64,000 bases of DNA from Archilochus colubris (Eukaryota; Chordata; Aves; Apodiformes; Trochilidae). This document shows, piece by piece, positions 47,831 to 60,876 of this stretch. The stretch spans positions 12,584,609 through 12,648,608 of the forward strand of contig CM041084.1 in assembly GCA_023079485.1 (NCBI GenBank). Reading direction: 5' to 3'. The position numbers and the translations under genes were made by a program. The notes beneath the pieces were generated by a model. It saw only the letters and a program-made list of their open reading frames with translations. It ran no database searches and had not been told where the DNA came from. Position 1 is the first letter of the stretch. Every line of letters begins with the position of its first letter.

Positions 47831-50210
47831 ATGGGGTGCAATTTTGGAGTATCTCTTCACTGGCTCTACTTTAGTGAGAATGACTGGGTGTGAGCTGGTG
47901 TTTAAAATCTCATAGTCAATGGAGATCTAACTGATACATAGGCCCAAGGGATTTTTAGATAGTGGAACATCAAGTATTTTCTTTGGGCTAAGCTGAAAAG
48001 ATCTCTAAAATTACTGTGGTTTGTATTGACTAGATGTCTGCATATCAAGCTTACATTCAGGACATGGTGGTTGAGTTCATTTCTGTGATCTAAACCTCAC
48101 CTCAGATATCAGGACAGTCACTTGTAATCTACTATGATTACTCACAAATAGGTACTTAATGCAGGACCTAATGACATTATCTGAGATACCATGTTGTGAT
48201 GGTGCTTAGTATCTGTGGGAGATTGTGCCATTTGCAATAGCTCTGAATGGCAGACAGGAGCACCTGAAATGTCACTAGTAGGTGGGCAGTTGAATGAAGC
48301 CTTCAAGTTATATTACATTTATCATACGTAGTACAAATAAATAACAGACTGGCAAGCAGTTTGAGCTTAAGTAGCATTTTGGTGGCTTTGAAGAAAGCAT
48401 GGAAAAAAAAGTTCAAAACAGCCTAACAGTTTCAATCACTTCATTTAATACCTTCAATCATATTTTTCTCTATTATTTATTCTCTAGAGTGCTTTATAAG
48501 CAATGTACTTTGGGATAGAGTAAATAGCATATATATTCTTTCTATTACTCTTTAAAAATAAAGCAGAAAAATCTCCTACATATAACATGTGCCCTTAAGT
48601 TGACAACATTGCTTACACTTTAGTGAAAACATGACACTTTCTGACATTGTAGAAATAGCAATTACCCAGGGTCAAAACAGAAAACTCAACAAATAGAAAG
48701 CCATGACATATTTTAAATATGTTCAAAACATGGTTAAAATTGGTTCAGCAAATACAGTTAGTGAAGATCTGTTAAAGAAATAGACCCAGTCAAAATATCC
48801 ATCACTTGTGAACTGAACTGGAACATAAGCACTGTGCTAGACCCATGCTGAACAAGTACAGTAGCTATTAACTCCTTTTCACCAATTTCAGCTTTACTTG
48901 TCTTTTATGTCTCTATCCAGTTCTTTGCCTACTGAAGTCAAAGGCAAATTTTATAGCAAGAAAACTATAAAGCTCAGATATTGTGTAAATTGTTACTTTG
49001 TACTTGTGTTCTCTGTTATTCTCAACACAGAAAAAAACAACAAATGAGGTACGACCCTGTTAAATTAGTTGTATTTTATCTGACAATTCCTTTCAGGAGG
49101 TTTTGAGTGGGGCAGAGGTGTGTAAATTGATGATAAAGAAACCGCACCTTCACAATTATAGCTGTGCCTTACATTATAGCTCAACAAAAAATACTGAGGA
49201 GACATCAGAGTTTGTAATGGGAAAATATGTTTACCATTTCTGCAAGGATTAAACCCTGTATACTGCTTAACTGGGGGAATTTACCTATCTTAATCAGCAT
49301 TTATAAATTTAACAAGTACAATTAGCTCGCTAGCCTTAACCTATTTCTTTAAATCTTAGAAGCGATCCTAAATACTAGTCAATCTTCTAATTAAGGATAT
49401 GAGAATAAACACTGGGCTTCTTACAAACAGATACAAATGAAAAGTAACTTCATAAAAAGGCATAGCCAAACATATGAAAATATGCCTTCCAACATCATTT
49501 GAATATTTAGATAGTTCCAAAAGCAACAAAGACGAAAATCACATAAAAATGTTCAAGAACATTTTGTGGTGGGATGGTTTTTTGGGGGTTTTTGCATAAT
49601 AACTAATCCAAATAATTTTTATGTCTATGCCATTTCAGAGCAGGGACACTGCACTAGTTTCTGGGAATAACCCAAAAAGCTGTTACTTTTTCTGTATTCC
49701 CTTTTAATTGCCTTATAAAGTAAAAATGAACTATTCTAAATAGAAGGCTTTAATGGTAATACACAATATTAAGTTCCAGTCATGTTCACAGTGAAGAAAT
49801 AGAAATTAAAATGTCGTTACCCACTGTTTCATAAGTCCTTATGCTCATTTATTTGTTGTTGTTGCTAGCAAGTGTTTCTTTTGAATTTTGTGTCCATGGA
49901 ATTCAGGCAGTCACAGTAATCTCATCCTACCTTTGATTTATGAACCAGTACTGTTTTTCATGGAACAGTTTTGTCAGTTCAAAAAGTGCAGGCACTGAAG
50001 AGCCAGACTTTGGAGATGAACAGTGGAAAAAAATCTTATTTCACACACAGCAAGAGAACTAACAATGGGCTAAATTGAACTTGTGCAGGGAACCAATGCT
50101 AGCATGTCTGTCTCCTTTTAATCAGTAGCCCCTCTTCTGCCACTTCATATGGCATCAAAGACTTAGTACTGTGCTACAACATTTGAATATTAAAAATGAA
50201 GTATTTTTTA
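47831..50210. other. Unique AT-rich DNA
   Basis: No gene or repeat recognised other than short A- and T-runs. Confidence 0.55.
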
Positions 50211-50216
50211 AATAAA

Positions 50217-50541
50217 TGTAGTGGAACAAAGCAATCAGACGCCTCTGATTACCGAGAAGTGGGTGTGAGCCGGTATCAAATCCACCTGTGCCCAATTAGG
50301 GCAGGCCCCCTATTGAGCATGTGCAAGACCAGGGGGCCAATAAAAGGTGAGGCTCACACCCACCGATTAACTCACTCTTGGGCTAGTCACAAGAGAGGCT
50401 GGTAGCTCATCGAGCCGTGGGCTGATCTTGCTAGTTCCACTTTGTGGGCAATAGACTTAGAGCGTGCCTCATGAGTCTGTATCACGACACCGAGTTAGAC
50501 CTTGAGGCAACGATCCCTGAAGAAAGATTCGTCTTGCTACA
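50217..50541 (+). mobile_element. Solo LTR of an endogenous retrovirus
   Basis: A 325-base unit begins TGTAG and ends CTACA, a perfect 5-base terminal inverted repeat of the TG...CA type used by retroviral integrase. It is flanked by AATAAA (50,211-50,216) and AATAGA (50,542-50,547), a 6-base target duplication with one change. Six bases fit class II (ERVK/alpharetrovirus-like) elements. It is much more GC-rich than its flanks. CCAATAAAAGG near 50,337-50,347 can serve as CCAAT plus TATA-like box or as an AATAAA signal, which suggests plus orientation. No internal genes remain, so it arose by recombination between two LTRs. A 69-codon open frame over it has no viral similarity that I recognise. 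Confidence 0.75.
50259..50363. repeat. 13-bp perfect inverted repeat inside the solo LTR
   Basis: GTGGGTGTGAGCC at 50,259-50,271 and its exact complement at 50,351-50,363 enclose 79 bases, including the TATA-like box. It may be a hairpin in the transcript or paired protein sites. Confidence 0.8.
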
Positions 50542-50547
50542 AATAGA

Positions 50548-53500
50548 GTCTTCATGTGCTTGTGAAGTACTTAGAAGTATTATACATTGCCAAAAATATT
50601 TCATTTAGGCCAACGACAGAAGTGCTATCTGCCCTCAGGAAAAAGGAAGTATGACTTACCAACAGTGTAGTGTCAATCAGAAAAAGGGACAAGACTACAT
50701 ACATGTATGTAAAAATAAAAACAATTACATTTACTCAGGACTGTGTACTACAGCTATATGCTGCTTCTCATGCTCTTGGCCAGTGGAGTTTTCCAGAAAA
50801 AATACACACTTGCTGTCTCATTAATCTCATAAATGAGATGTTGGTCTTATAAAGAGTTTTTTAAAATATTTACAGACTCCCACAGATTTTTGTCTATTTG
50901 GTTTTCCCAGTGGTTTGGTCTCCCTCAGGCAGATGGAGAGCTAAGCAAAGCATGGCAGTGTTATCTGGGATTCAGCTTCCTCTCAGATCAGCTTGTAGCT
51001 CACATTGTTAACCAGACAACCCAGATTTCCATGTCTGCTCAGGACATCTTTTGTTTTCCTTTTTGGTACATTATTTTGGGTTTCTCTTCACCCAGAGATG
51101 GGCTCGTCTATATAATGTCTCCAAGATCTGCTATGCTTACTATGTGAGCCAGTTACTACAGCATTCCAGTCATTTACAGTCATGTATGAAATTTATCCTC
51201 ACTTTGCCCCAAAAAGAAGGGGAGGGAAGTACAAGAAGCCATCTCAGCCCTGCCATGCCTGAAACATCTGTGCAATGCACAGCCAGGTGGCAGCCTCAGA
51301 GAGGTTATACTTAGTCTTCTTGAATCTCAGCAAAATATGGCAGATGCCTGAACAGTAAATAGATTTCTTGTACTTATCATTACTGTTTTGAAATGTGTCT
51401 CCAGGGGGGAGAAAAGTCCATTTCCATTAACAAATAAATCCTAGGTGTCCATTTTAATTGTTACCTTCTTGTTTTTTACTGGCAATTGTCAGGTTTGATC
51501 TTACTTGATTTTCCTAAGCGTGAAGAAGAAACAAAAAGGGCTGCTTACTATGTAAGCACTAGGAGACCAAGGTGTTGAATTCTGCTCTGTATATGCAGCT
51601 GTTACTAGAAAGGTGGTGCTTATTAGTTCACTTACAACCTTTTATTCTTATGTAATGTTTTATCTCTAGAGTACAGTTCTGCTTCCAAAGAAATTCTGAA
51701 AACACTAATCCTTGTCTGTCAGTGGACATAAAGCCACCTGCTCCTGCACAAGGCTTATGAGAAAACCAGAGGGCAATCTTCATTTTTATCCTCAGTAACT
51801 CTTTTTTTTTAGAAGTTCTTTACGTATAGCAAGTTCCTCAGATGGTTTCTCACTGACTAAGGTAGAAGACAACTCCAGTGTTTTCACAAAAAGAAATAGT
51901 TTCCAAATTTCCATGAGGTTTTCCTAAACTTACACTAGAAAGGAGAATTGTCAAAATCAGGCATTTGAACAATCTTTTTTTGCTGGATGTTACAATTCAA
52001 CTTACCTCCACAACATTAAGATCCACGTTGTCATTTAAAAGTTTTGCTTTCATTGGATGAGCATAGCAACAGTTGGTACTTCTTCAAAATGACATCCATT
52101 TGCATATTAAAACAAAATTCTGAAAGCATTATTCTTTTTCTTCTATTAAATGTCCATTAAATTGGAGTGTTTGATGTAGTTGTTGAAAAAAGAGTAATGG
52201 CTAAGATTCACTAGAGCTGATTCTGTTTTTGTGTAGCGTCAAACCCAAAAAAACCAACAATGAAGAAAAAAAAATGTAAAGCTCTACAAAACCCTAAAAC
52301 CCAAGCAGATTATGAATAAAGGGTTTCATTGATTATTTTATTATTTCACACAAAAACTTGTATACACAAGAACAGATGTTTTCACAGTAACACACTGTTT
52401 TATGAGTTATATAAAATGACTTCAAACTAACTACAGCAACTGTACTGTGTGAGTCAGAAGTATTCTCTGAGGCATGCATATTGCTCTTTAGAAAGCAAAC
52501 TGTTACAGAAAACGATTAATTTTCTTTTTTTGAAAGGTCTAATACTCCTTTTCCACAATTGTGATCTAAAATTCAGTCCAAAATGTACAGAAGATCTCTT
52601 TTTAATTATTACTCTCACAGAAATGACAAAGGTCATTGGTCTGATCACTAAGTCAAATTTTTCTCTCCTAGCATTTTTCATAATGAAGAAACATTACATA
52701 AATGTTCACTTAAATAAAATTATTAATGTTATGATCAGAAAATAGCTCATGTTGAAACAGCATGAGTGTAAATCCTCTAATCAAACAAAATTATTTTTTT
52801 TAATTGTTTATAGCAGTATAAGGTCATATGAAGTCCCTTCCAATAACTCATCTTTCTTTTTCTCTATTTTAGTTCTTTCTTCCTGTCTCTAGAATGGTCA
52901 TTAGTTATAATTAAATGAAAGCAAAGCAGTTAGCTTGACAAGCTCAGGATTTGGGAATTATTATAGTCATTAAAGGACCTTCTGATAACCATATTAAACT
53001 TAATCATCCACATACCATCAGGCTTCTCTCTGTCATACGCAAAATACATCAAGTACAGCAGGGTTCCAAGGGAGGGGAGCAAATGTATCACCTGATTTAA
53101 CTTCGCTGAAGTGAGTGGAAGTAAACTGCAGCTTAGTTTTGTCCTGTGACTTCCCAACACTAAGAAAGTTAAGAATGAAACCAAACTGCCTGACTTAGAG
53201 GTTTCTTATGTTTTTTCTGCCATTATTAGCTTGTTGGTAGCATTATTAGCTTGCATTATTATATGCAACCTTCAAATATACCCTTAGATTAGATACATAT
53301 GATACATCATGTTCTGATGGAGTTCCTGAGCAAAAAGTGGACAGAAACATAATTACAAGAATTAGCTACTATTCTAATCCTACCCAAGTCCCTGGACATA
53401 ATTCATATACCATTTCAGATACCATTTAAGCTTCTCAGCTGAGCCAGGATGAAACATAAATTTCTGAAAATTAAATAAACATATTCTTGAGACGGCATTC

Positions 53501-55143
53501 ATATATGGATAATCCCATTTATAACATTCCATATTTTTTCCAAGATTTTTCTAATGAAAAGGAACTAAGGCTGTGGCCCAAGGAGTAAGTGATCCATGCA
53601 GGAACTGCATCTTAACTTCACAAACACAGGGAGAGACAAGAATTGCCCTTCCTAGCACAGCTCTGAACCCTGACACAGAAGGCTGTAATGCCCTTGTTGT
53701 AGCAGATCAGTCACACAGCACCATGTAACTTCACACATCACAGTGTAGGCAGCAGAATTTGCTTACCTGCAAGCCACTCACGACAGTGGTCAAAGGTTAC
53801 CAGCAAGCTGATTAAAAATGTGCCTGCAAGACATCTTTCAAGATGTCACAACATGTCATTTTGTGCTACAGATTTCAGAATGAAGCAGCTTTCTCCTTTT
53901 AAGACTCTGTCATTTGCTCTGTTAGTTTGCTTTAGACTGGAAAAGTACCTGACTCCTTTTGATAGCAGCAACCCAAAACAGCAATTCTGGAATCACAGAA
54001 AAAAGAAAAAAAATGTTCTTCTTGTCTACATGTAGAGAATGAAGAGTAGTCATTCTTTGAGACTAAGCAGTATTTTCCCCCTTTTAAAAAAATGTTTAAT
54101 CAAACGTAAGTAAAAGTAAAGAGCAAATGTAAATGATACCATATTTTCTCTCCAACTACATGGTAGCATACTGCACATTTTTTAAGTACATAATGGAAGA
54201 AAATAAGAGAAAGTGATTGTGGCTGTTCAGTCGCAGCTGGATATGTCAGGCTAGATTTTGTGTCACTTTTTCATTTTGTATAAAGTACTTTTTCCATATA
54301 CACTTTATGAGTGTGATTTCTGCAGTGTTACAGAGAAAATTCTGTTTTTTTTTAAAACTGGATTTCTTTATCATCACTTTTACTCCAAAGACACTTCTTT
54401 TTTTTTTCATGCAATATAAAATATTATTTTTCCTTTTCTTCCATCCCCTTGTTCAAAGACCTGATGTTAGAAAAACTTTTTATATAGCATTAAGGATCAA
54501 GGTCTCCCTCTGTAAATAGTCATGCCATATCATGAATGTACCATGCTGTTGTCAGAAAAAAGATTTCCCATCAAATTCAGTAGGATCTGAAGGCCTTAAA
54601 AAGAAAATTTAGCTGTAGAAGTCTGCCAAAAGGACTTTAAAAAAATGAATGCTTCCTGTCTGCAGGAAGGAGAGATCAGTGGACTCATTAACCCATTAAC
54701 TGAGGCCTTACATAAAGATCTATGTCCAAGTATGGTAACTCACTTTCTGTATACTATGCTGGCAAGCAGAAGGTTTCAGGGCTGGGTTTCTGGTTTGTCT
54801 GCTTTTTAATGATTCAGACTCCACACATGCAAGAGATGTTCAGACCTACATTAGAAGAACACTGAAGGATACCTGTGTAAGTCATGTTAGGGATGAATTC
54901 AGGGAGGCACTTACAGCCAGAGCTACAAAGGGACCTTGGTACTAACAGTTTGACTTTCATAATCTAGCTCAAATACCATCTAACCTTCATAGCAAATGTT
55001 TCCTTTTTCACAGAGGAGGTGTTTGGATGAAGTAAGTGGATAGAGCCAACATCTTTGATGTAACCATTCATTCCAAATACAAATGAGCACAATGGAATTA
55101 TTCCTGTAATGGGGTGCAATTCACCAGTACAATTTAGCCAGAA
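50548..55143. other. Unique AT-rich DNA
   Basis: No gene recognised. Open frames at 50,833-51,147 (104 codons) and 52,449-52,745 (98 codons) lack domains. CATTATTAGCTTG occurs twice at 53,221-53,233 and 53,241-53,253. No repeat family was assigned. Confidence 0.55.
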
Positions 55144-55213
55144 ATTAGTTTTGTGTCATTGACATCGGTGCGAAACAGCAGATGACTAATGAAACAAATG
55201 ACACAAAACTAAT
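55144..55213. repeat. 17-bp perfect inverted repeat (hairpin)
   Basis: ATTAGTTTTGTGTCATT at 55,144-55,160 is followed after 36 bases by its exact complement at 55,197-55,213. Nothing nearby looks like a transposon, and there is no flanking TA or target duplication that would mark a MITE. A stem this long and perfect is unusual. Possible meanings are a small RNA hairpin, a pair of sites for a dimeric factor, or a remnant of a foldback element. Confidence 0.85.
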
Positions 55214-55288
55214 GAAAGAGCATGGTAAATTAATATGCAGCCCTTTCTGTTTCTATAAGCAGCTAAAAAATATCTCTAATAGCTTTCA

Positions 55289-55450
55289 TTTGTGATGATC
55301 TACTGTCAATATTTTTGAGAGAATCATTGATCATATTCAGGACAGTAAGAACTGAAACTCACTACTCCCTACAAAAGTCTGCCAAGCTTCCTTTGACAAA
55401 TTGAACATGCCAGATGCCAATTATGCTAAATTTTTGTGATGATCTACTGT
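55289..55450. repeat. 18-bp direct repeat, 144 bp apart
   Basis: TTTGTGATGATCTACTGT occurs exactly at 55,289-55,306 and again at 55,433-55,450. The DNA between and around is otherwise unlike, so this is not a simple tandem duplication of a longer unit. Confidence 0.85.
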
Positions 55451-55794
55451 GCTGCTTATTACTGAACTGTCCAGTTTCTTTTTATTAATATTCTCACTTT
55501 ATTTTGGGATGGTAATATTTTCGTGTTCTTTATCTTTGGCCTTATTTATTTCACTTGAAATACACTAAATTAAACTCCCTAATTCTTTTTTTTTTTTTTT
55601 TTTTTTCCCCCGGCATAAAACGGATAAGAGATATTATTCAAAGAAGTGCTGATATGCTCTTTCCTCATTTTACACTTGCATTCATAGGGGTTGGGGGGAT
55701 AAAAAGACCTCCACAGGGAATTTTGTTGCGTTCCACCTCACAGCAAATTTCTAAACAGTGGCAGTAACACAAGGTACGAGACTAAGTAATCTTA
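55451..55794. other. Unique DNA with poly-T
   Basis: A 22-base T run (55,585-55,606) is followed by C5 and then unique DNA. No SINE body was recognised on either side. No gene seen. Confidence 0.6.
55585..55606. repeat. Poly-T tract
   Basis: Uninterrupted T run next to CCCCCGG. Confidence 0.9.
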
Positions 55795-55955
55795 TCATAG
55801 AATCATAGAATTAGCCGGGTTGGAAGGGACCTCAGAGATCATCTAGTCCAACCCTTGACCCACCGGAGCAGTTGCTAGACCATGGCACTGAGTGCCACAT
55901 CCAGTCTTTTTTTAAATGTCTCCAGGGACGGAGAATCTACCACCTCACTGGGCAG
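55795..55955 (-). mobile_element. CR1 3' end, minus strand, little diverged
   Basis: It starts with two tail octamers (ATCATAGAATCATAGAATT), then GGGTTGGAAGGGACCTCAGA, GATCATCTAGTCCAACCC, and a block near TCTCCAGGGACGGAGAATC. This is the best-preserved CR1 end here, so probably the youngest. It breaks off at about 55,955 (5' truncation). Confidence 0.9.
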
Positions 55956-58900
55956 CATAGAGTATGATTTTTACCACCATTTGGACAACAGAATAATCTC
56001 ATAATGTAGCATCTCTTCATGTCTTCCGTTGTATTTTTCAGGAAGATTTTCCACATTTACTTTTAAACCTTAGTATATGTCCCTAGATCACTAGAATTTT
56101 GATTGCATTTAAGTGATTTACAATTAATAAATTTCACCAAAACATTTGTGTCCTTGAAATTATGAGCTTTGATAAAGCTTTCTTATGTTGAAATTATACC
56201 AGAAAATTTTTATGGAAAATAGAGAAATAGAGAAATTAATCAAAAAGGAAATATTTTCTTTCCGGAGTTTTACAAGTATTTTACATAGACATCATTCTTA
56301 GGGAGAAAGGTAATTTCTCCTAGATAGTTCATCTTGAAACTTCTGTCTTTTTTTAAACTTGAATATTTCATGGATTGTTGTATTTGCTGCCTTTCTTGTG
56401 GTATTTCAATACTTCCAAATCCAGCCTGTGACAAAAGAGAGACCTATACAGAGTTGCAAAATCAAAACTAAGTCAGATGAATTATTTTTTTTTAAAAATT
56501 GTTTTTAAAAAACTAAGGTCTGGGCTTTGGTCAAGGGTTTTGATTGAAGAATTCAAGTGACTTTGTTCTTTAAATTAACACAGCTAAAATTTACTGCGAC
56601 ACAAATTTACTGAAAATTGTTTTAGTTCTTGCATTTATTTGCAGTACTATCACATCCAACAAATGTGCCAGTATTATCTCTTTGGATTCTTATTTTTTCA
56701 TAAATCTCTCCTTGTTTCAGATTTAATACTGCTAATCCAGAAAATCAGTAGTCTAATTAATGAAATATATTTAGCAATGTTTAATACTTGGAGATATGAA
56801 TTTACTGAGATATTATGACATCTGTCAATATGAATTGGGCAGCCTCATAATGTTGTATACTGCAGTTAATACTCAAATAAAAGTTCAAAGGCTTTATTTA
56901 GTCTTTTCTAAGTGACAAAACAATATTCTTGGAATTTTAGTCCAAGCATTTTATGCAAAAACCCAGGTGACTGTTCCCAAGGTGTTTGGAAAATAATATT
57001 CAAAAAATTAACTGAGCTTAATTACAACACTTTGGGCCAGAAGTATTCACATGAGCTAAATATAATACAGCAACATCTCATCAATTCTTGATACAAGTAT
57101 TAGAAAGCAAATCAATTCACAGCATAAATGAGAGCAGTGATTGTTTCAGATTTTTTCCATTTTTCTGAAAACATTTTCCTAGATTCCTTCTTCCTTTGAG
57201 TAATAAGAGTACCCAGAAAGCAAATACAGATTCTTACCCACCCATCCTCCATGTGTAACACAGCTTGAACAAACAATGTAGTTTATTTCAATGTATGCCA
57301 GTGTAAGGGATGATCTGATGCACACAAGTAAGGCCTAGAAGAAAAGTGAGAGTGATGAAGATCTGACCAGATCAAGGCCTGTTTGTGATGCTCATTTTTT
57401 GAGAAAAATCTCATAAAAAAGGCTGGCAGGATGTGACAAAAATCACAATGAGCTGTAGTACGTGTTGAACTCTTACCAGCAGTAAACATTAAGCTTCCTT
57501 TAGCTGACCATTAACTGATGAGAACAAAGACTAGAGATCTGTCTGAGCAGAAACAGAAAACAACATCCACCAAAGTGACCACTGACTTCTGTGCTTCCCT
57601 TCAGTACCAAGGAATAGTAACATAAACCCATAGCTTATAATTTTGCACTCATAGTGAAGGTGTTATGATAATGGTGAAAAAAGAAGATCCCTGTAAGATG
57701 CCTTGTGAAAGAGGGATTCAGAAGATGTTAAAGGGAAAACATTCACTTTATCTTTTATATTCTTTGAATTTTAACACATTGTTCTCTTTCTGGCATGGGC
57801 AATTCCTAATTTCTTAATGATTTTTCAAAACGTTGGCACTACAATATTTTGGGTGCTCTGTGCCTTCATTGCTGTTTGTATCTGAAGGATAGAACTGTCT
57901 AGGGTAGAAATAGCAAAGCTTCCTCTGGAATCAAAAGCTGTCGTACTCATGTTAGCACAGCTATCATTACAAGTTATTGCATGTCCAGGTGTGGCTATTG
58001 TTTATCCATTTGTAAATGGGTGGTTCCCTCTGTAATGATATAATAATACAAAAATAAACCAAGCCTGGGAAATTTATGTACTGATTCTGTCTGATTACAA
58101 ACGAAGTTATTCTCTGCCCTGTCCTACCCCCAAGCTGGCAGTAAATCTATAATTTTCAGAAATTATTTTTCTGTGTAATTTCTCAGAAATCTTTCAGCTA
58201 ATGCCTTATTTCTGGAGATATAAATAAGTGATACAGACTTCCAATCACATGATTTGTGCTATCAGTGATAGTGATGTTTGAGATCTTCTCATCTTCAAAG
58301 TTAGACCAAGGACATAGATAAACCTGCTTGCTTGTGAGTGTCCAGCAAATTTTTAAAAGGTTTGAAACACATTATATGAGGAAGCCACCTGAATCCCATT
58401 TAATAGGATTGACACCAAGCCTTACAAAGGACTGAAATATAATGTTCAGTCTAAATCTAAGATGTCTAGATCCTACCTGAATAATTCCTACCTGAATCCT
58501 ACTATTCTTATTTTGACCTAAGTTCAAAACACTCTGTACTTGTATAAAGGTATAAACAACAGATAGGGAATACCTACACTGATATAAATAAAGCTGTTAC
58601 GAAGATAACTGGGATGACTAAGGTAGATAAGAGATGTCATCAAATATTTCAATTTTGAATATTTCATTTTGCAGTGAAAATATCAATTCTACCTGAAAAT
58701 ATATTGTCCTGTCCTGAAAATTACAGGATGAATTTGAGCTTTATACTAAAACATACATCCAGAACTCAGAATATTGCTTGGTTTCCTTTCTGCTGTCACT
58801 TGCAAACTCTACAGAGAATTTTTTTGGTTTGGTTTGGTCTTTTAATATCAAATGCAATGACAGTGATAACAAATCCAGGTGTCTGAAAAATATAAACAAA

Positions 58901-60720
58901 CATAAATGTTTACCTTTAGAAGGCTTCTCATCATATTTTAATAGAAATTAGACTAAATATAACATTATTTGATAACTGCATAATTTTTATGGAGAGAAAT
59001 AATAAAACTGATCATTAAATGCTAACTTTACTGTAGATATATAGAGGGCTGAGTAAGTATTTCACTGGGACTTTTTATCCATTTGCTTCTTTGCTTGTTT
59101 TCTTAAGGGAAGTAGTTCCAGTCTGAGTAGATCAACCCATTCCTAAAGAAAACCAAGCCTCTACCTTAGGGAATCATGCTCAGAAAGGTTATAGTTTATG
59201 GATGGGTACTCTCTACTTAGTAGATGGAATAAAGGCTGAAAGAAAAAAACAACAAAACATTAACAACAAAAAAAATCCCATACTTCAAGCTGAGTCTCAA
59301 GTTATTCTGTGTGACTTGAATGTAACTAGGAATGGTATGGAAAAATAAAAAGCATTAGTGCTATCATTAATATTTTAAATTGTGTCAGCATCTATCAGAA
59401 AACTGTAAAAATGCTCAAAAGAAGACAACACAGAGCTGAGATAAACCTTTAAAAAGCCAATTTGCAACTGCCCTTCCCCCAGGAAACAAACTGAATTTCA
59501 TGACAAATGCCTTCCAAGAATAATACTGACTCTTACCTGGAAGGATGCCATATTTATACTCTGGCATATTTAAGACTGAAACACATTTCAAAAGGAGATG
59601 CTCAGTGCAATCAGAAAAGGGGAGGTTCTGGCAAAGCAATTTACTACAAATGGATATGCTGGAAAAGATGCTGTATCAGGAGCTCACAGAGGCAATGCAA
59701 TATTGGTCCCTGATATTTAGCAAGCAGAAAAATTTACTGGCAAGTCAGGAGTTTTGAGTACTATTCCAGCATTACTGAGTTGCTGGACTAAACACTCAGG
59801 TTGAACTTTTTTTGTGTAATGCTTTCTATAAGGTACTTAAGCCTCTGTCGAGGCCAGCTTCAGCTTACTTAAATCTAATGTTCTCAAGGGAGCATTTGCA
59901 TATTCCTTGTCTTTTGAGCAGGTTTTAGAAGGTTTAGTATGATATGATTCAGGTTTTTTCATGATGTAAAACTGACTCATCTTGTACCTTGCCACAATAG
60001 ATGTTTCCTGGCAGGAGATCAGATAGCAAAGGTTTTTTTTCACATGCTCACTTTCCCTTCTGGAAGGAATTTATCATTCACTATCCAGTTTTGAGCTGGA
60101 CTCATCAGCCTGGATGTAGCATGCAGCAATGTGATCATCTGAAGGATAAAATGGGGTCTTTTAAGACATTCTAAGAAATGTGTCATTTCCACTTAGAAAC
60201 TAGACATCGTTTTGAGCACTCTCTTGGGAACTGCCATTTCAGAGTCTGTGCCTCACACTGGAAGTTTGCTGACTCTAAATTCCCCCAGAAAAAAGGCATT
60301 AAAGTCCTGTGGGGCAGGATGACAATTTAGTGACAACATATGGCAATCTTATCTGATTGTGACATTTTCCAGGTACAAGTACGATTTCCCTAACTTCATT
60401 GATTTCACAAGTTGTAATATATGCAAACAAGGACAAAAATCAGTACTGGAGTGAAAATCATTGTAGAAAATGCCTAATGAAATAAATATATACAGATCTC
60501 AGTGAGAGGAGAAATCACATATTCATATTTGTAGTACTACACTACCACAGGCGAATGTATTTTCTGTTAGTAGAGCAGATGCCACTTTGCATTTCAGCTC
60601 AAAGGAAAATACAGTGAAGGGAGTCACTGTATTTCCACTTTCTGTCAGAAATTTCAGATTCATTCTGCCTTACCTTATTGTTTTTTCTTATTCTGAAATA
60701 AGTAGCACTGCTCTTCTTAC

Positions 60721-60876
60721 AAGAGATGCATGCTGTTCAAAGAGTATGGCATTCAAAATATAGTCACTGGGTACTGTAAAAGGGTGTGACACAGTCTTAC
60801 TGGTAGTTGGAGAACTGTGAGACAGAACTTGCTCTGTATATGGATATGTAGGTAATGAGGATGTAACCAATGCTGG
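60721..60876 (-). other. Weak exon-like open segment, minus strand
   Basis: On the minus strand GCTTTTCAG precedes 156 bases (52 codons) that stay open in one frame and end at a good donor, CTT|GTAAGAAG. Length is a multiple of three. The peptide is serine-, threonine- and proline-rich with no family match. The acceptor's pyrimidine tract is poor, so this is most likely chance. Confidence 0.12.

Noticed and set aside
55585..55606. T22 tract as a terminator or retroposon tail
   Set aside because: Vertebrate context makes a bacterial-type terminator meaningless and no polymerase III gene precedes it.
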